From assembly GCA_911728455.2 (NCBI GenBank), contig OU452235.1, forward strand, positions 9,168,351 through 9,232,350: a stretch of DNA of 64,000 nt. The letters are read 5' to 3'. The position numbers and the translations under genes were made by a program. The notes beneath the pieces were generated by a model that saw only the letters and a program-made list of their open reading frames with translations, ran no database searches and was not told the origin of the DNA. The stretch comes from Marthasterias glacialis. Its lineage: Eukaryota > Echinodermata > Asteroidea > Forcipulatida > Asteriidae. Positions 34,890 to 47,029 of this stretch are shown piece by piece; positions within the stretch are counted from its first letter, which is position 1, and each line of letters opens with the position of its first letter.

Positions 34890-35335
34890 CCCTGAATGTA
34901 CTAACTTGGAGTACACTACTGAACTGGTTTGGAGCAGTATGGCCTGACCCTTACCATACTATTGACTTAGATTTGCTACTGAGTCCTGCCCCTGAGTGTA
35001 CTACTGAACTGGTTTGGAGTAGTATGGCCTGACACTTACCATACTACTGACATGAGTTGCTACTGAGTCCTGCCCCTGAGTGTACCACTGAACTGGTTTG
35101 GAGTAGTATGGCCTGACACTTACCATACTACTGACATGAGTTGCTACTGAGTCCTGCCCCTGAGTGTACCACTGAACTGGTTTGGAGTAGTATGGCCTGA
35201 CACTTACCATACTACTGACATGAGTTGCTACTGAGTCCTGCCCCTGAGTGTACCACTGAACTGGTTTGGAGTAGTATGGCCTGACCCTTACCATACTACT
35301 GACATGAGTTGCTACTGAGTCCTGCCAATGTACTA
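34890..35335 (+). repeat. 84-bp minisatellite, about 5 units
   Basis: The unit holds GAGTCCTGCCCCTGAGTGTA, GAACTGGTTTGGAGTAGTATG and TTACCATACTACTGACATG. The period is 84 bp (34981, 35065, 35149). A minus-strand frame stays open only because 84 is a multiple of three. Confidence 0.92.
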
Positions 35336-35654
35336 CTAAACTGGTTTAAAATAGATGTACATGTACATGTGGTTGACACGAACCCATAGTGTACTCGTGA
35401 AAAATGTTGTTAGAGTATTTTGCAACCAAGTAAACTACTGGATAGCTTCAAGATAATTCAGCTGTATCAATACTATATTGGTAACTGTCATGTGCTGACC
35501 AGAGTGTGCTGCTTTTCTTAAGGTAAATTGTTAAAATTATCAGCACCACTATGTATTACAAAAAATAAATCACTAAACAACTTGTATTGCCTTGTCGTGG
35601 ATGTGAATGATCTGCTACAGTGATGCACCTTGACTGTAATATCTAATAGTAGCA
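35336..35654. other. Intergenic DNA
   Basis: No gene or repeat recognised. Confidence 0.5.
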
Positions 35655-35870
35655 TGTCGTGACCGAGTGCACTGAACTCAAGCTCTGGTGTTTCTAATCA
35701 GCAGAGTGTGGGTTCAAGTCTCGGTCTTGACACTTGTGTCCATAAGCAATACACTTGACCGTTATTGCTTGAACCATTTGATGGGACATAAAGCCCTAGG
35801 TCCCGTGTGTTTTGTAATACATAATAGAACCAAGGTCTGGTGTTTCTGGCAAAATGATTGTAACAAAGAT
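35655..35870 (+). mobile_element. tRNA-derived SINE, third copy
   Basis: Head GTGACCGAGTGCACTGAACT and a good B box, GGTTCAAGTCT, near 35711, followed by the shared body CACTTGTGTCCATAAGC and a CCCGTGTGTTTTGTAATAC tail region. It is diverged from the copies at 1957 and 48957. Confidence 0.6.
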
Positions 35871-36372
35871 TACGTCAGGTAAATTTGGTCAATAAGTGGA
35901 CTTTGCACAGAGGATATTAACAAAAGGGATTCATTAGTGATTTTAAACACAATAAAATTGTTGATATTATTTGCATTAACAAAAGAAATGCCATTGTAAT
36001 AAAGTTTCTTCCTTTTAAATCTCTAATTGTATGTTCTGGGATCAGTAAACATAATAGAGCTACATGTAGGTACAGCACATGCATATTGAGTTGAGTAATA
36101 TTGATCTGTATCAAAACCTATGTCATTCTGGCTTGTCATACTTGTAGGTAATCTGATGTTAATCAAATGATTGTGAAATGAAAACATTTGAACTAATGCC
36201 TCCCCCCCCAAAAAAAAATATAATAATAATATCAATAATAATAATAATAAATGAAAAACAAAATATCAATGGGATAATTGCCATTCATTCTTGCTTAAAC
36301 AAAATGTAGGGTGGCATGGATGGCACTGTGGCCCTGGTTCGGTTTAAGTTCAGGCCATGTATGTTAGTAGAC
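35871..36372. other. AT-rich DNA with a (TAA)n microsatellite
   Basis: A TAA/ATAATA microsatellite lies at about 36218-36250, next to a short C8A8 homopolymer junction. No gene seen. Confidence 0.6.
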
Positions 36373-36455
36373 AGTGGCGTAGCCATGAGTTTTTCACTAG
36401 GGGGCACAGGGGGGGGGGGTGGTATTGCTTTTCAGTGGGGGCCCAGGTAACATGT
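36373..36455 (+). mobile_element. hAT-like MITE end fragment
   Basis: CAGTGGCGTAGCCATGAG, followed by GGGGGCACAGGGG, is the typical left end of the CAGTGGCGTAGC family. No right end is found. Confidence 0.5.
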
Positions 36456-36885
36456 TGCAGCTAGGTCCTTCGAAATTAAGCTTTTCAGCTGTGAGGATCA
36501 TTATAGCCTCCCAAATTAATATTAGTTTTAACATTAAAATTGAACGAAGAGAATTCTAAGAACCTTTTAGCTTATGAGGTAATATATTCTTTCATGAATT
36601 GTATCCATGTGAAGTTTAATATTTTTAATCTTTTGATGGAACTACATGTACATGTATTTCAAAACAGATGTTGGATTAAAACAGTTGCATATGAATGATT
36701 TTGTGTCATGAGTCATGATGAATTGTCATTTCCACTCTCATTTCTTGAGACTGACAAGTTGATTTCAGGTTCAGTTTGCAGCGTGTGTATTAATATGAAA
36801 TAAAAACACAACTATAAAAACATACACAATGTTCGGGAAGTGTAAATCAAATTGACATCATAAAACTTTTTTTTTTAGAAAGCTA
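36456..36885. other. Intergenic DNA before the right array
   Basis: No gene or repeat recognised. Confidence 0.5.
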
Positions 36886-37189
36886 AGGACGTATTAGCAT
36901 CACATGTGTTGTAAGCTACAAGATGATACAAAGATTACATTTGCGGATTCAATAGATATGACTTTTTAAAGTTTTGAACTTCCTGTTTGGACACGAAGGA
37001 ATAGTGGAAAAGGGTCATATTTGTAAATAAAATGTACGTACGATTTAAAAAAAAAACTTTGAATTAAGGTTTTTTCATTACCTAGAAGGTGGTATAATTT
37101 TTATTCCAATGCAATGCCTCGAACAAAAACCCTAAAATTACAAATTTTCTACTTTCATCCGTGTAGATTAACAGTTATCGATAGAGGGC

Positions 37190-37850
37190 GCTAGAGCATT
37201 AGTTAATGAAAGCCAAACTAACATCTGGTAACATAATATGAAATTTAAAAAGCTATAAAAATAGCGCTACCCCACCGCATTCATGTTTGCAGTTTCCCCG
37301 AAAAAACCTGTATAAGTTCGCAACACCGCCAAACCTCATTGGATTTACAATGACAAAACAGGCGAGTGCGTACTTGTGCATAAGTTTGCAATCAATTCTG
37401 TGCGGCGAAAAGCAACGCGATCCCCACAACGTTGTACCAAAGTGCTCAGATTGAACAATTATCGGTTAATTATAATAGAATTACGCTGTGCTTTGAATGG
37501 TTTTTGAGGGCGCTATAGCATATTATGAGAAGTCTTAATAATTAGTTAATGAAAGCCAAATTAACATCTGAGAACACAATATGAAGTTTTAAACGCTAAA
37601 AGATAGCGCTACCCCGCCGCATTCATATTTGCAGTTTTCCCACGAAAAACCTGTACAGGTTCGCAGCACCCAAAATCCTCATTGGGTTTACGCGTGAAAA
37701 ACAGGCGAGTGCGTACTTGTGTACAACTTTGCTATCAACTTTGAGCGGCGAAAAGCAGCGCAATCCACACAGCGTTGTACTAATGGTGCTCAGTTTGAAC
37801 AATTAACGGTTAATTAAAGTGAAATACGTTGTGCTTTGATGAATTTTTAT
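37190..37850 (+). repeat. 335-bp module doublet, diverged
   Basis: Two modules, the first clearly older (CTACCCCACCGCATTCATG) than the second. Each is introduced by GAGGGCGCTAGAGC or GAGGGCGCTATAGC. Confidence 0.8.
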
Positions 37851-38514
37851 GGTCTGGGACAACTCTGGGTAAAAGCAATCATGTTTTCTAAACGATCTTT
37901 GTAATATAGCAATCCAAAATTCAATATATTTTGAAAAATTGTGGTTTTTGACCTACCAAATAGTTACACTTTTTGGGCCGTGCCTTTTGTACACAGACAC
38001 AAAACGTGCCATAAATGACGTCATGATGACGTGACAGACACAAACAATCCAAATTGCACATCTACAATATTCAACAAGTCTATAACTGAAAAGAAAATTA
38101 AGATCGGTTGTAGGCTTCCTGAGATAAGCTGGAGACAAGAATGCTTAATTAATTATTCACACTGCTGTCTTATGGTTAATTAATTAATAATTATAATTTT
38201 ATGATATCGTTTAGCTTAGTCAAGACACAAGCTTTAACATGATATAGAATTTAACTTATAATGATAATTCAAAGAACGGCATTTTGTGCGCAGAAAAGTC
38301 ATGTGTTAAGTCAATAGGGTTTTGGGGGAAATAAAGAATAATAATAATAACTAGACATTATGTGTTTGTGGACAAACACGTAGCTGTTCCGAAGTTGTTT
38401 GTCCATTGATTAAATACTCAAGACCTTGATAATGGTCCTACACGGTACAACGATAATGACTTTGAAAATTGGCGCAGGACATATGATTCTACGACATTTG
38501 GCACATGATATATG

Positions 38515-39010
38515 TTTTTTTAATTTAGAGCTTCCTGTCTGGACCGGAAGTAAAGGTCAAAGTGAGGTCTTGCCTAGTAACCAAATGTCACATGTGATGT
38601 AAGGTACAAATGGTACAAAGATAATGACTAGTACATTTGCCACAGGAGATATGCTTTTTGAAATTTAGAGCTTCCTGTTTGGACCGGAAGTAAAGGTCAA
38701 AGTGGGGTCATTCTAATAACCAAATGTCACACATGATGTAAGCTACAAATGGAACAAAGATTATGACTCTAGGACATTTGGCACATGAGATATGCTGTTA
38801 TGAAATTTATAGCTTCCTGTTTGGACCGGAAGTAAAGGTCAAAGTGGGGTTACGCCTCTAAACAAAATGTCCGATATGATGTAAGCTACAAAACAACATA
38901 AAGATTACAAATTTATGAAATTTAGTTCAGGAGATGAGATTCTTTAAAGTTTTGAACTTCCTGTTTGGACCGGAAGGAAAGGTCATAGGGGGTCATATGT
39001 TTAAATAAAA
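38515..39010 (+). repeat. Four ETS/DR5 repeats, unit 5
   Basis: Four copies of the ACCGGAAG plus AGGTCA motif. In the last, the half-site spacing is reduced to four (AGGTCA-TAGG-GGGTCA). Confidence 0.8.
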
Positions 39011-39049
39011 TGCCACATGTGCTCTAAGCTAATTTGGAGTAAGCGACAT

Positions 39050-40565
39050 GATTCAGGGTAACCGAGATGATTTTGAGTAAGTTTTGAGTATGCAACATAT
39101 GATTTCGAATAGGCGAAATGATTCTGAGTGAGCGAAATGATCATAAGTAAAGAAAAATGACTTAGCGTAAGCAAAATAATTTAGAGAAAGCGACATGATT
39201 GTGAGTAACCGTGATGATTCTGAGTAAGTTTTGAGTATGCAACATATGATTTCGAATAGGCGAAATGATTCTGAGTGCGCGAAATGATCATAAGTAAAGA
39301 AAAATGACTTAGCGTAAGCAAAATAATTTAGAGAAAGCGACATGATTGTGAGTAACCGTGATGATTCTGAGTAAGTTTTGAGTATGCAACATATGATTTC
39401 GAATAGGCGAAATGATTCTGAGTGAGCGAAATGATCATAAGTAAAGAAAAATGACTTAGCGTAAGCAAAATAATTTAGAGAAAGCGACATGATTGTGAGT
39501 AACCGTGATGATTCTGAGTAAGTTTTGAGTATGCAACATATGATTTCGAATAGGCGAAATGATTCTGAGTGAGCGAAATGATCATAAGTAAAGAAAAATG
39601 ACTTAGCGTAAGCAAAATAATTTAGAGAAAGCGACATGATTGTGAGTAACCGTGATGATTCTGAGTAAGTTTTGAGTATGCAACATATGATTTCGAATAG
39701 GCGAAATGATTCTGAGTGAGCGAAATGATCATAAGTAAAGAAAAATGACTTAGCGTAAGCAAAATAATTTAGAGAAAGCGACATGATTGTGAGTAACCGT
39801 GATGATTCTGAGTAAGTTTTGAGTATGCAACATATGATTTCGAATAGGCGAAATGATTCTGAGTGAGCGAAATGATCATAAGTAAAGAAAAATGACTTAG
39901 CGTAAGCAAAATAATTTAGAGAAAGCGACATGATTGTGAGTAACCGTGATGATTCTGAGTAAGTTTTGAGTATGCAACATATGATTTCGAATAGGCGAAA
40001 TGATTCTGAGTGAGCGAAATGATCATAAGTAAAGAAAAATGACTTAGCGTAAGCAAAATAATTTAGAGAAAGCGACATGATTGTGAGTAACCGTGATGAT
40101 TCTGAGTAAGTTTTGAGTATGCAACATATGATTTCGAATAGGCGAAATGATTCTGAGTGAGCGAAATGATCATAAGTAAAGAAAAATGACTTAGCGTAAG
40201 CAAAATAATTTAGAGAAAGCGACATGATTGTGAGTAACCGTGATGATTCTGAGTAAGTTTTGAGTATGCAACATATGATTTCGAATAGGCGAAATGATTC
40301 TGAGTGAGCGAAATGATCATAAGTAAAGAAAAATGACTTAGCGTAAGCAAAATAATTTAGAGAAAGCGACATGATTGTGAGTAACCGTGATGATTCTGAG
40401 TAAGTTTTGAATATGCAGAATATGATTCCGAAGAGGCGAAATGATTCTGAGTGAGTGAAATGATCATAAGTAAAGAAAAATTACATAGCGTAAGCAAAAT
40501 AATTTGGAGTAAGCGACATGATTCTGAGAAAGCGAAATGATTTCGAGTAACTGGAATGATTCTGA
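39050..40565 (-). repeat. 147-bp VNTR, unit 5 (9 units plus a variant)
   Basis: The longest VNTR in the window. Nine near-identical 147-bp units keep a 439-codon minus-strand frame open. The unit-to-unit identity shows expansion by recent replication slippage or unequal exchange. Confidence 0.92.
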
Positions 40566-40879
40566 GTTGAATGACCACGCAAAAAAATAAAAATAAAATC
40601 AAATGAATAAGCGTACGAGTGAAATGATTTCTATAGTGAGCAAATTGAAGTGGATAAGCATAATGATTATATTTGAACGAGTGTTCATTCAATAACCAAC
40701 ACGATTCCTAGTAAACAAATTGATTCTGAGCAACCGGAAAAATTCCATAGGCGAAATAATTCTTAGTAGATTTCAAGTAATCTAAAAAATAAATCGAGGG
40801 AAATGATTTTCAGTAAACTGGATATGCCTTCGCTGAATATTTCTTGGGAGCAGCTTTTTTTACCATGCATCAACTTTGA

Positions 40880-41570
40880 AAGTGAAATACGTTGTGCTTT
40901 AATGAATTTTTATGGTCTGGGACAAGTGAAGTCATTATATTAGTTATTAAAAGCCAAACTAACATCTGATAACACAAATCAAGTTTAAAACGCTAAAAAA
41001 ATTAGCGCTACCCCGCCGCATTCATGTTTGCGGTTTTCCCACCAAAAACCTGTACAGGTTCGCAACACTGAGGAACATCATTGGATTAACGTGTGAAAAA
41101 CAGGCGAGTGCGTACTTGTGTACAACTTTGCTATCAACTTTGAGCGGCGAAAAGCGGCGCAATCCACACAGCGTTGTACTAATGCTGCTCAGATTGAACA
41201 ATTAACGGTTAATTAAAGTGAAATACGTTGTGCTTTGATGAATTTTTATGGTCTGGGACAAGTGGAGTCATTATATTAGTTATTAAAAGCCAAACTAACA
41301 TCTGATAACACAAATCAAGTTTAAAACGCTAAAAAAATTAGCGCTACCCCGCCGCATTCATGTTTGCGGTTTTCCCACCAAAAACCTGTACAGGTTCGCA
41401 ACACTGAGGAACATCATTGGATTAACGTGTGAAAAACAGGCGAGTGCGTACTTGTGTACAACTTTGCTATCAACTTTGAGCGGCGAAAAGCGGCGCAATC
41501 CACACAGCGTTGTACTAATGGTGCTCAGATTGAGCAATTAACGGTTAATTAAAGTGAAATACGTTGTGCT
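40880..41570 (+). repeat. 335-bp module doublet, unit 5
   Basis: Two nearly identical modules in tandem, as in unit 3. Confidence 0.85.
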
Positions 41571-42249
41571 TTGATGATTTTTTATGGTCTGGGACAACTC
41601 TTGGTAAAAGCAATCATGTTTTCTAAACGATCTTTGTAATATAGCAATCTAAAATTCAATATATTTTGAAAAATTGTGGTTTTTGACCTACCAAATAGTT
41701 ACACTTTTTGGGCCGTGCCTTTTGTACACAGACACAAAACGTGCCATAAATGACGTCATGATGACGTGACAGACACAAACAATCCAAATTGCACATCTAC
41801 AATATTCAACAAGTCTATAACTGAAAAGAAAATTAAGATCGGTTGTAGGCTTCCTGAGATAAGCTGGAGACAAGAATGCTTAATTAATTATTCACACTGC
41901 TGTCTTATGGTTAATTAATTAATAATTATAATTTTATGATATCGTTTAGCTAAGTCAAGACACAAGCTTTAACATGATATAGAATTTAACTTATAATGAT
42001 AATTCAAAGAACGGCATTTTGTGCGCAGAAAAGTCATGTGTTAAGTCAATAGGGTTTTGGGGGAAATAAAGAATAATAATAATAACTAGACATTATGTGT
42101 TTGTGGACAAACACGTAGCTGTTCCGAAGTTGTTTGTCCATTGATTAAATACTCAAGACCTTGATAATGGTCCTACACGGTACAACGATAATGACTTTGA
42201 AAATTGGCGCAGGACATATGATTCTACGACATTTGGCACATGATATATG

Positions 42250-42750
42250 TTTTTTTTAATTTAGAGCTTCCTGTCTGGACCGGAAGTAAAGGTCAAAGTG
42301 AGGTCTTGCCTAGTAACCAAATGTCACATGTGATGTAAGGTACAAATGGTACAAAGATAATGACTAGTACATTTGCCACAGGAGATATGCTTTTTGAAAT
42401 TTAGAGCTTCCTGTTTGGACCGGAAGTAAAGGTCAAAGTGGGGTCATTCTAATAACCAAATGTCACACATGATGTAAGCTACAAATGGAACAAAGATTAT
42501 GACTCTAGGACATTTGGCACATGAGATATGCTGTTATGAAATTTATAGCTTCCTGTTTGGACCGGAAGTAAAGGTCAAAGTGGGGTTACGCCTCTAAACA
42601 AAATGTCCGATATGATGTAAGCTACAAAACAACATAAAGATTACAAATTTATGAAATTTAGTTCAGGAGATGAGATTCTTTAAAGTTTTGAACTTCCTGT
42701 TTGGACCGGAAGAAAAGGTCAAATCGGGGTCATATGTTTAAATAAAATGC
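42250..42750 (+). repeat. Four ETS/DR5 repeats, unit 6
   Basis: Four copies, two of them with both half-sites intact. Confidence 0.8.
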
Positions 42751-42789
42751 CACATGTGCTCTAAGCTAATTTGGAGTAAGCGACATGAT

Positions 42790-43570
42790 TCAGGGTAACC
42801 GAGATGATTTTGAGTAAGTTTTGAGTATGCAACATATGATTTCGAATAGGCGAAATGATTCTGAGTGAGCGAAATGATCATCAGTAAAGAAAAATGACTT
42901 AGCGTAAGCAAAATAATTTAGAGAAAGCGACATGATTGTGAGTAACCGTGATGATTCTGAGTAAGTTTTGAGTATGCAACATATGATTTCGAATAGGCGA
43001 AATGATTCTGAGTGAGCGAAATGATCATAAGTAAAGAAAAATGACTTAGCGTAAGCAAAATAATTTAGAGAAAGCGACATGATTGTGAGTAACCGTGGTG
43101 ATTCTGAGTAAGTTTTGAGTATGCAACATATGATTTCGAATAGGCGAAATGATTCTGAGTGAGCGAAATGATCATAAGTAAAGAAAAATGACTTAGCGTA
43201 AGCAAAATAATTTAGAGAAAGCGACATGATTGTGAGTAACCGTGATGATTCTGAGTAAGTTTTGAGTATGCAACATATGATTTCGAATAGGCGAAATGAT
43301 TCTGAGTGAGCGAAATGATCATAAGTAAAGAAAAATGACTTAGCGTAAGCAAAATAATTTAGAGAAAGCGACATGATTGTGAGTAACCGTGATGATTCTG
43401 AGTAAGTTTTGAATATGCAGAATATGATTCTGAATAGGCGAAATGATTCTGAGTGAGTGAAATGATCATAAGTAAAGAAAAATTATTTAGCGTAAGCAAA
43501 ATAATTTGGAGTAAGCGACATGATTCTGAGAAAGCGAAATGATTTCGAGTAACTGGAATGATTCTGAGTT
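42790..43570 (-). repeat. 147-bp VNTR, unit 6 (4 units plus a variant)
   Basis: Four standard units and the terminal variant. Scattered single-base differences from unit 5. Confidence 0.9.
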
Positions 43571-44759
43571 GAATGACCACGCAAAAAAATAAAAATCAAA
43601 TCAAATGAATAAGCGTACAAGTGAAATGATTTCTATAGTGAGCAAATTGAAGTGGATAAGCATAATGATTATATTTGAACGAGTGTTTATTCAATAACCA
43701 ACACGATTCCTAGTAAACAAATTGATTCTGAGCAACCGGAAAAATTCCATAGGCGAAATAATTCTTAGTAGATTTCAAGTAATCTAAAAAATAAATCAAG
43801 GGAAATGATTTTCAGTAAACTGGATATGCCTTCGCTGAATATTTCTTGGGAGCAGCTTTTTTTACCATGCATCAACTTTGAAAGTGAAATACGTTGTGCT
43901 TTGATGAATTTTTATGGTCTGGGACAAGTGAAGTCATTATATTAGTTATTAAAAGCCAAACTAACATCTGATAACACAAATCAAATTTAAAACGCTAAAA
44001 AAAATTAGCGCTACCCCGCCGCATTCATGTTTGCGGTTTTCCCACCAAAAACCTGTACAGGTTCGCAACACTGAGGAACATCATTGGATTAACGTGTGAA
44101 AAACAGGCGAGTGCGTACTTGTGTACAACTTTGCTATCAACTTTGAGCGGCGAAAAGCGGCGCAATCCACACAGCGTTGTACTAATGGTGCTCAGATTGA
44201 GCAATTAACGGTTAATTAAAGTGAAATACGTTGTGCTTTGATGATTTTTTATGGTCTGGGACAACTCTTGGTAAAAGCAATCATGTTTTCTAAACGATCT
44301 TCGTAATATATCAATCTAAAATTCAATATATTTTGAAAAATTGTGGTTTTTGACCTACCAAATAGTTACACTTTTTGGGCCGTGCCTTTTGTACACAGAC
44401 ACAAAACGTGCCATAAATGACGTCATGATGACGTGACAGACACAAACAATCCAAATTGCACATCTACAATATTCAACAAGTCTATAACTGAAAAGAAAAT
44501 TAAGATCGGTTGTAGGCTTCCTGAGATAAGCTGGAGACAAGAATGCTCAATTAATTATTCACACTGCTGTCTTATGGTTAATTAATTAATAATTATAATT
44601 TTATGATATCGTTTAGCTAAGTCAAGACACAAGCTTTAACATGATATAGAATTTAACTTATAATGATAATTCAAAGAACGGCATTTTGTGCGCAGAAAAG
44701 TCATGTGTTAAGTCAATAGGGTTTTGGGGGAAATAAAGAATAATAATAATAATAAAAAA

Positions 44760-45078
44760 AAATAAAAATCTCGACAGAAACAATAGCTGTTCCGACTGAT
44801 AGTCGGAACAGCTAATAAAAAAAAAAAAAAATCTCGACAGAAACAATAGCTGTTCCAACTGATAGTCGGAACAGCTAATAAAAAAAAATAAAAATCTCGA
44901 CAGAATCAATAGCTGTTCCGACTGATAGTCGGAACAGCTAATAATAAAAAAAAATAAAAATCTCGACAGAAACAATAGCTGTTCCGACTGATAGTCGGAA
45001 CAGCTAATAAAAAAAAATAAAAATCTCGACAGAAACAATAGCTGTTCCGACTGATAGTCGGAACAGCTAATAAATAAA
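44760..45078. repeat. Five-copy tandem hairpin repeat, ~64 bp
   Basis: Each unit is TCTCGACAGAAACAATAG, then a 13-bp perfect stem (AGCTGTTCCGACT / AGTCGGAACAGCT) with a GAT loop, then an A-rich spacer. Stem bases differ only once, in unit 2 (CCAACT). TAGCTGTTCCGA also occurs in the head of every 2.5-kb unit. A 187-codon minus-strand frame here is a by-product. Confidence 0.9.
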
Positions 45079-46295
45079 TAAAACTTCAAGATTGCCCGGG
45101 ATTTGGGTAAGGCGAGCCAGGGGTCAACACCACACACGGTGTGAACCTGGGGCCTAGTTAAGGGGTTGGGGAAATTACCCAATGATATAATGATATAGTT
45201 GATAACAATGACGTATCTCATCGTAATAATTTCAAATTCATTTGAATTAGGCTACCATTAACTGATCTTCTTATGACCACACTGTAAAATCAACTTTCAT
45301 TGTTTTTACCGTTTTCAAAGCCTATCTGGTAACACTTTCATAAAGTGTTTTGGTGTTAATCCTCTATGAACCATAACACTTTTATTTAACACTTCTAAGT
45401 GTTTATAAATTTAGACAGTGTCAATGATAGAACAAGCTGTTGCATAGAATATATAAGCAATAAAGTTGCAATCGTAAAATTAGCTTTGAACATTAGTATA
45501 GGGGTCAATGCAAAATGCAACACCATGCACAACGACCTGTATACAACAGTCACAGTACTGTCACATAACACTTAAACTAGGACTTGCGTGAAATTGTGGC
45601 GAGTTGAAGCTCTAATTACCGCGAGTGAACTTCAGCTGTGCAGAGTGAAATATTTTCGACGAATACCGCAACCGATTTGGACTAAGGTACTGAAAAAACC
45701 CACCGGGTGCAGTTAAGAACAATTTGATATTCAGCCCATGAAGCCATGGTGTCACACTCTCACGGGGGATTTAGTCCCTCGGTGAATCTGTTCCCATACG
45801 GTGAATTGTGTAGACATTTCGTCAGATTTCGTCCACTTCCTTCAGCCCATGTTTATTTGCCGTATGAGGGACATTAACACCGGCGGACAAAATCCCCTAT
45901 GACACCAGCACCAAGTATAACGAGTAACACTTACCTTGGTGTTGTGTTCTTTCAGTCAAGCCTTCTTGGTTCCTCTTGCCGATAAGATGCAAAGTTGTTA
46001 TGAGCATTACAGATGACACAGCTCGTTTTAAATACTGCTGTATTTCCATTCCAGGGACCAGAAAATCACATTGGGTTTTGATTGACAATCGATGAGCTGT
46101 CAATCATACATAGACACACCGATTGACGGAAGTGACTTTACTCTATCACTGGTTTGAATGAGGCTGTGTGTGTTTTGAATAAGGGTCCATTGTGCCATAC
46201 TATCATAACATGGCTGTCGTGTCTGTTTCCATATATATCCGCCTTACGACGTTGTGCTTTTTGATTGTTTCCTGTACCAGCATCCTTTCACTCCC
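45079..46295. other. Mostly unique DNA, no supported gene
   Basis: A block around 45085-45180 (GCGAGCCAGGGGTCAACACC) looks like the tail of a repeat. Pairs of AACACTT / AAGTGTT motifs at 45320-45410 give loose dyad symmetry. No coding exon was recognised. Confidence 0.5.
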
Positions 46296-46300
46296 GCTCA

Positions 46301-46519
46301 TGACGTCATTATGTTAAGGTTGTCAAATCAAGAGTTAAAGTGCAAGTTTTTCTAATAAAACCGTTTACATATAAAGTGGTTACTCGATAGTAAGAAGTAC
46401 AGTGCAACAATGACGTCATTATGTTAAGGTGTCAAATCAAGAGTTAAAGTGCAAGTTTTTCTAACAAAACCGTGTACATATAAAGCGGTTACTCGATAGT
46501 AAGAAGTACAGTGCGACAA
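46301..46519 (+). repeat. Tandem duplication of ~108 bp with a TGACGTCA site
   Basis: Two copies (about 46301-46409 and 46410-46519), each starting TGACGTCATTATGTTAAGG and ending AAGTACAGTGCAACAATG or a variant. They are about 95 percent identical. TGACGTCA is the full CRE palindrome. Confidence 0.9.
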
Positions 46520-47029
46520 TGCGTCCTGTCCCGTGATTCATTTTTTTATTTTATCTAAGTACACCAAGAACGTAGCTATAGTGACGCATTTCTCTTAAAT
46601 GTTTCCACGATTACTACGCCTCTGGTGTTAATTTTTATCACAACTTGTAATGTAGGATGTCATGTCAGGCAAATTCGGGCACTGAACTCAATTGCTGGTT
46701 ATTTCACTGATGGTTTAAAGTGGGTGCCATCGAGTCAGGACCTTGCCGGGGGGGGGGGGGATTGACTGGGGTATGGTAAAATCACCTCCACCCCCGATGT
46801 GTTTCTTTTTTATCTCACAACCTTTTGACCTTTTTAGGCAATCTGCTGGTCAAATCAAGAAGTGATGAAAAGTGTGTCCACACAGTATGTCACATCGTGG
46901 TCTGGAATACGACATTGGCTGACTGGCTTGCACTGGAGAGAGTAGTCAGGTCAGCTGCACGTATGGACCAGTGTTGCAGTCAAGACCGGCCGTACGAGAC
47001 AGAGACCAAGACCGAGACCGATACACTTA
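46520..47029. other. Intergenic DNA
   Basis: Includes a G14 run at about 46749. The 69-codon ORF at 46825 has no recognised domain. Confidence 0.5.

Larger units (their letters stand above)
36886..44758 (+). repeat. Right tandem array of the ~2.5-kb composite units
   Basis: Same family and orientation as 9357-18873. A partial unit comes first (36886-38349). It begins within a decayed ~130-bp repeat and keeps the older GGTGGTATAATTTTTATTCC core without the VNTR. Full units follow at 38350 and 42085, ending in (AAT)n at 44758. The unit at 38350 is about 3.7 kb because it has nine 147-bp VNTR copies and two 335-bp modules. The first ETS/DR5 repeat is missing from both full units, a shared deletion that marks them as sister copies. 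Confidence 0.9.

Noticed and set aside
35001-35294. 97-codon ORF over the 84-bp minisatellite
   Set aside because: The 84-bp period is a multiple of three; the ORF is a repeat by-product.
39053-40372. 439-codon minus-strand ORF (and relatives at 10175, 12962, 42790)
   Set aside because: It is a frame held open by a 147-bp repeat divisible by three. The same repeat in unit 3 has the frame closed by a single change, so it is not under coding selection.
44760-45078. CRISPR-like array (repeats with hairpins and regular spacing)
   Set aside because: Spacers are A-rich variants of one sequence, not unique, and the genome is eukaryotic.
44760-45078. Tandem hammerhead ribozyme
   Set aside because: The stem loop region CTGATAG does not satisfy the CUGANGA core, and no partner GAAA core is placed correctly.
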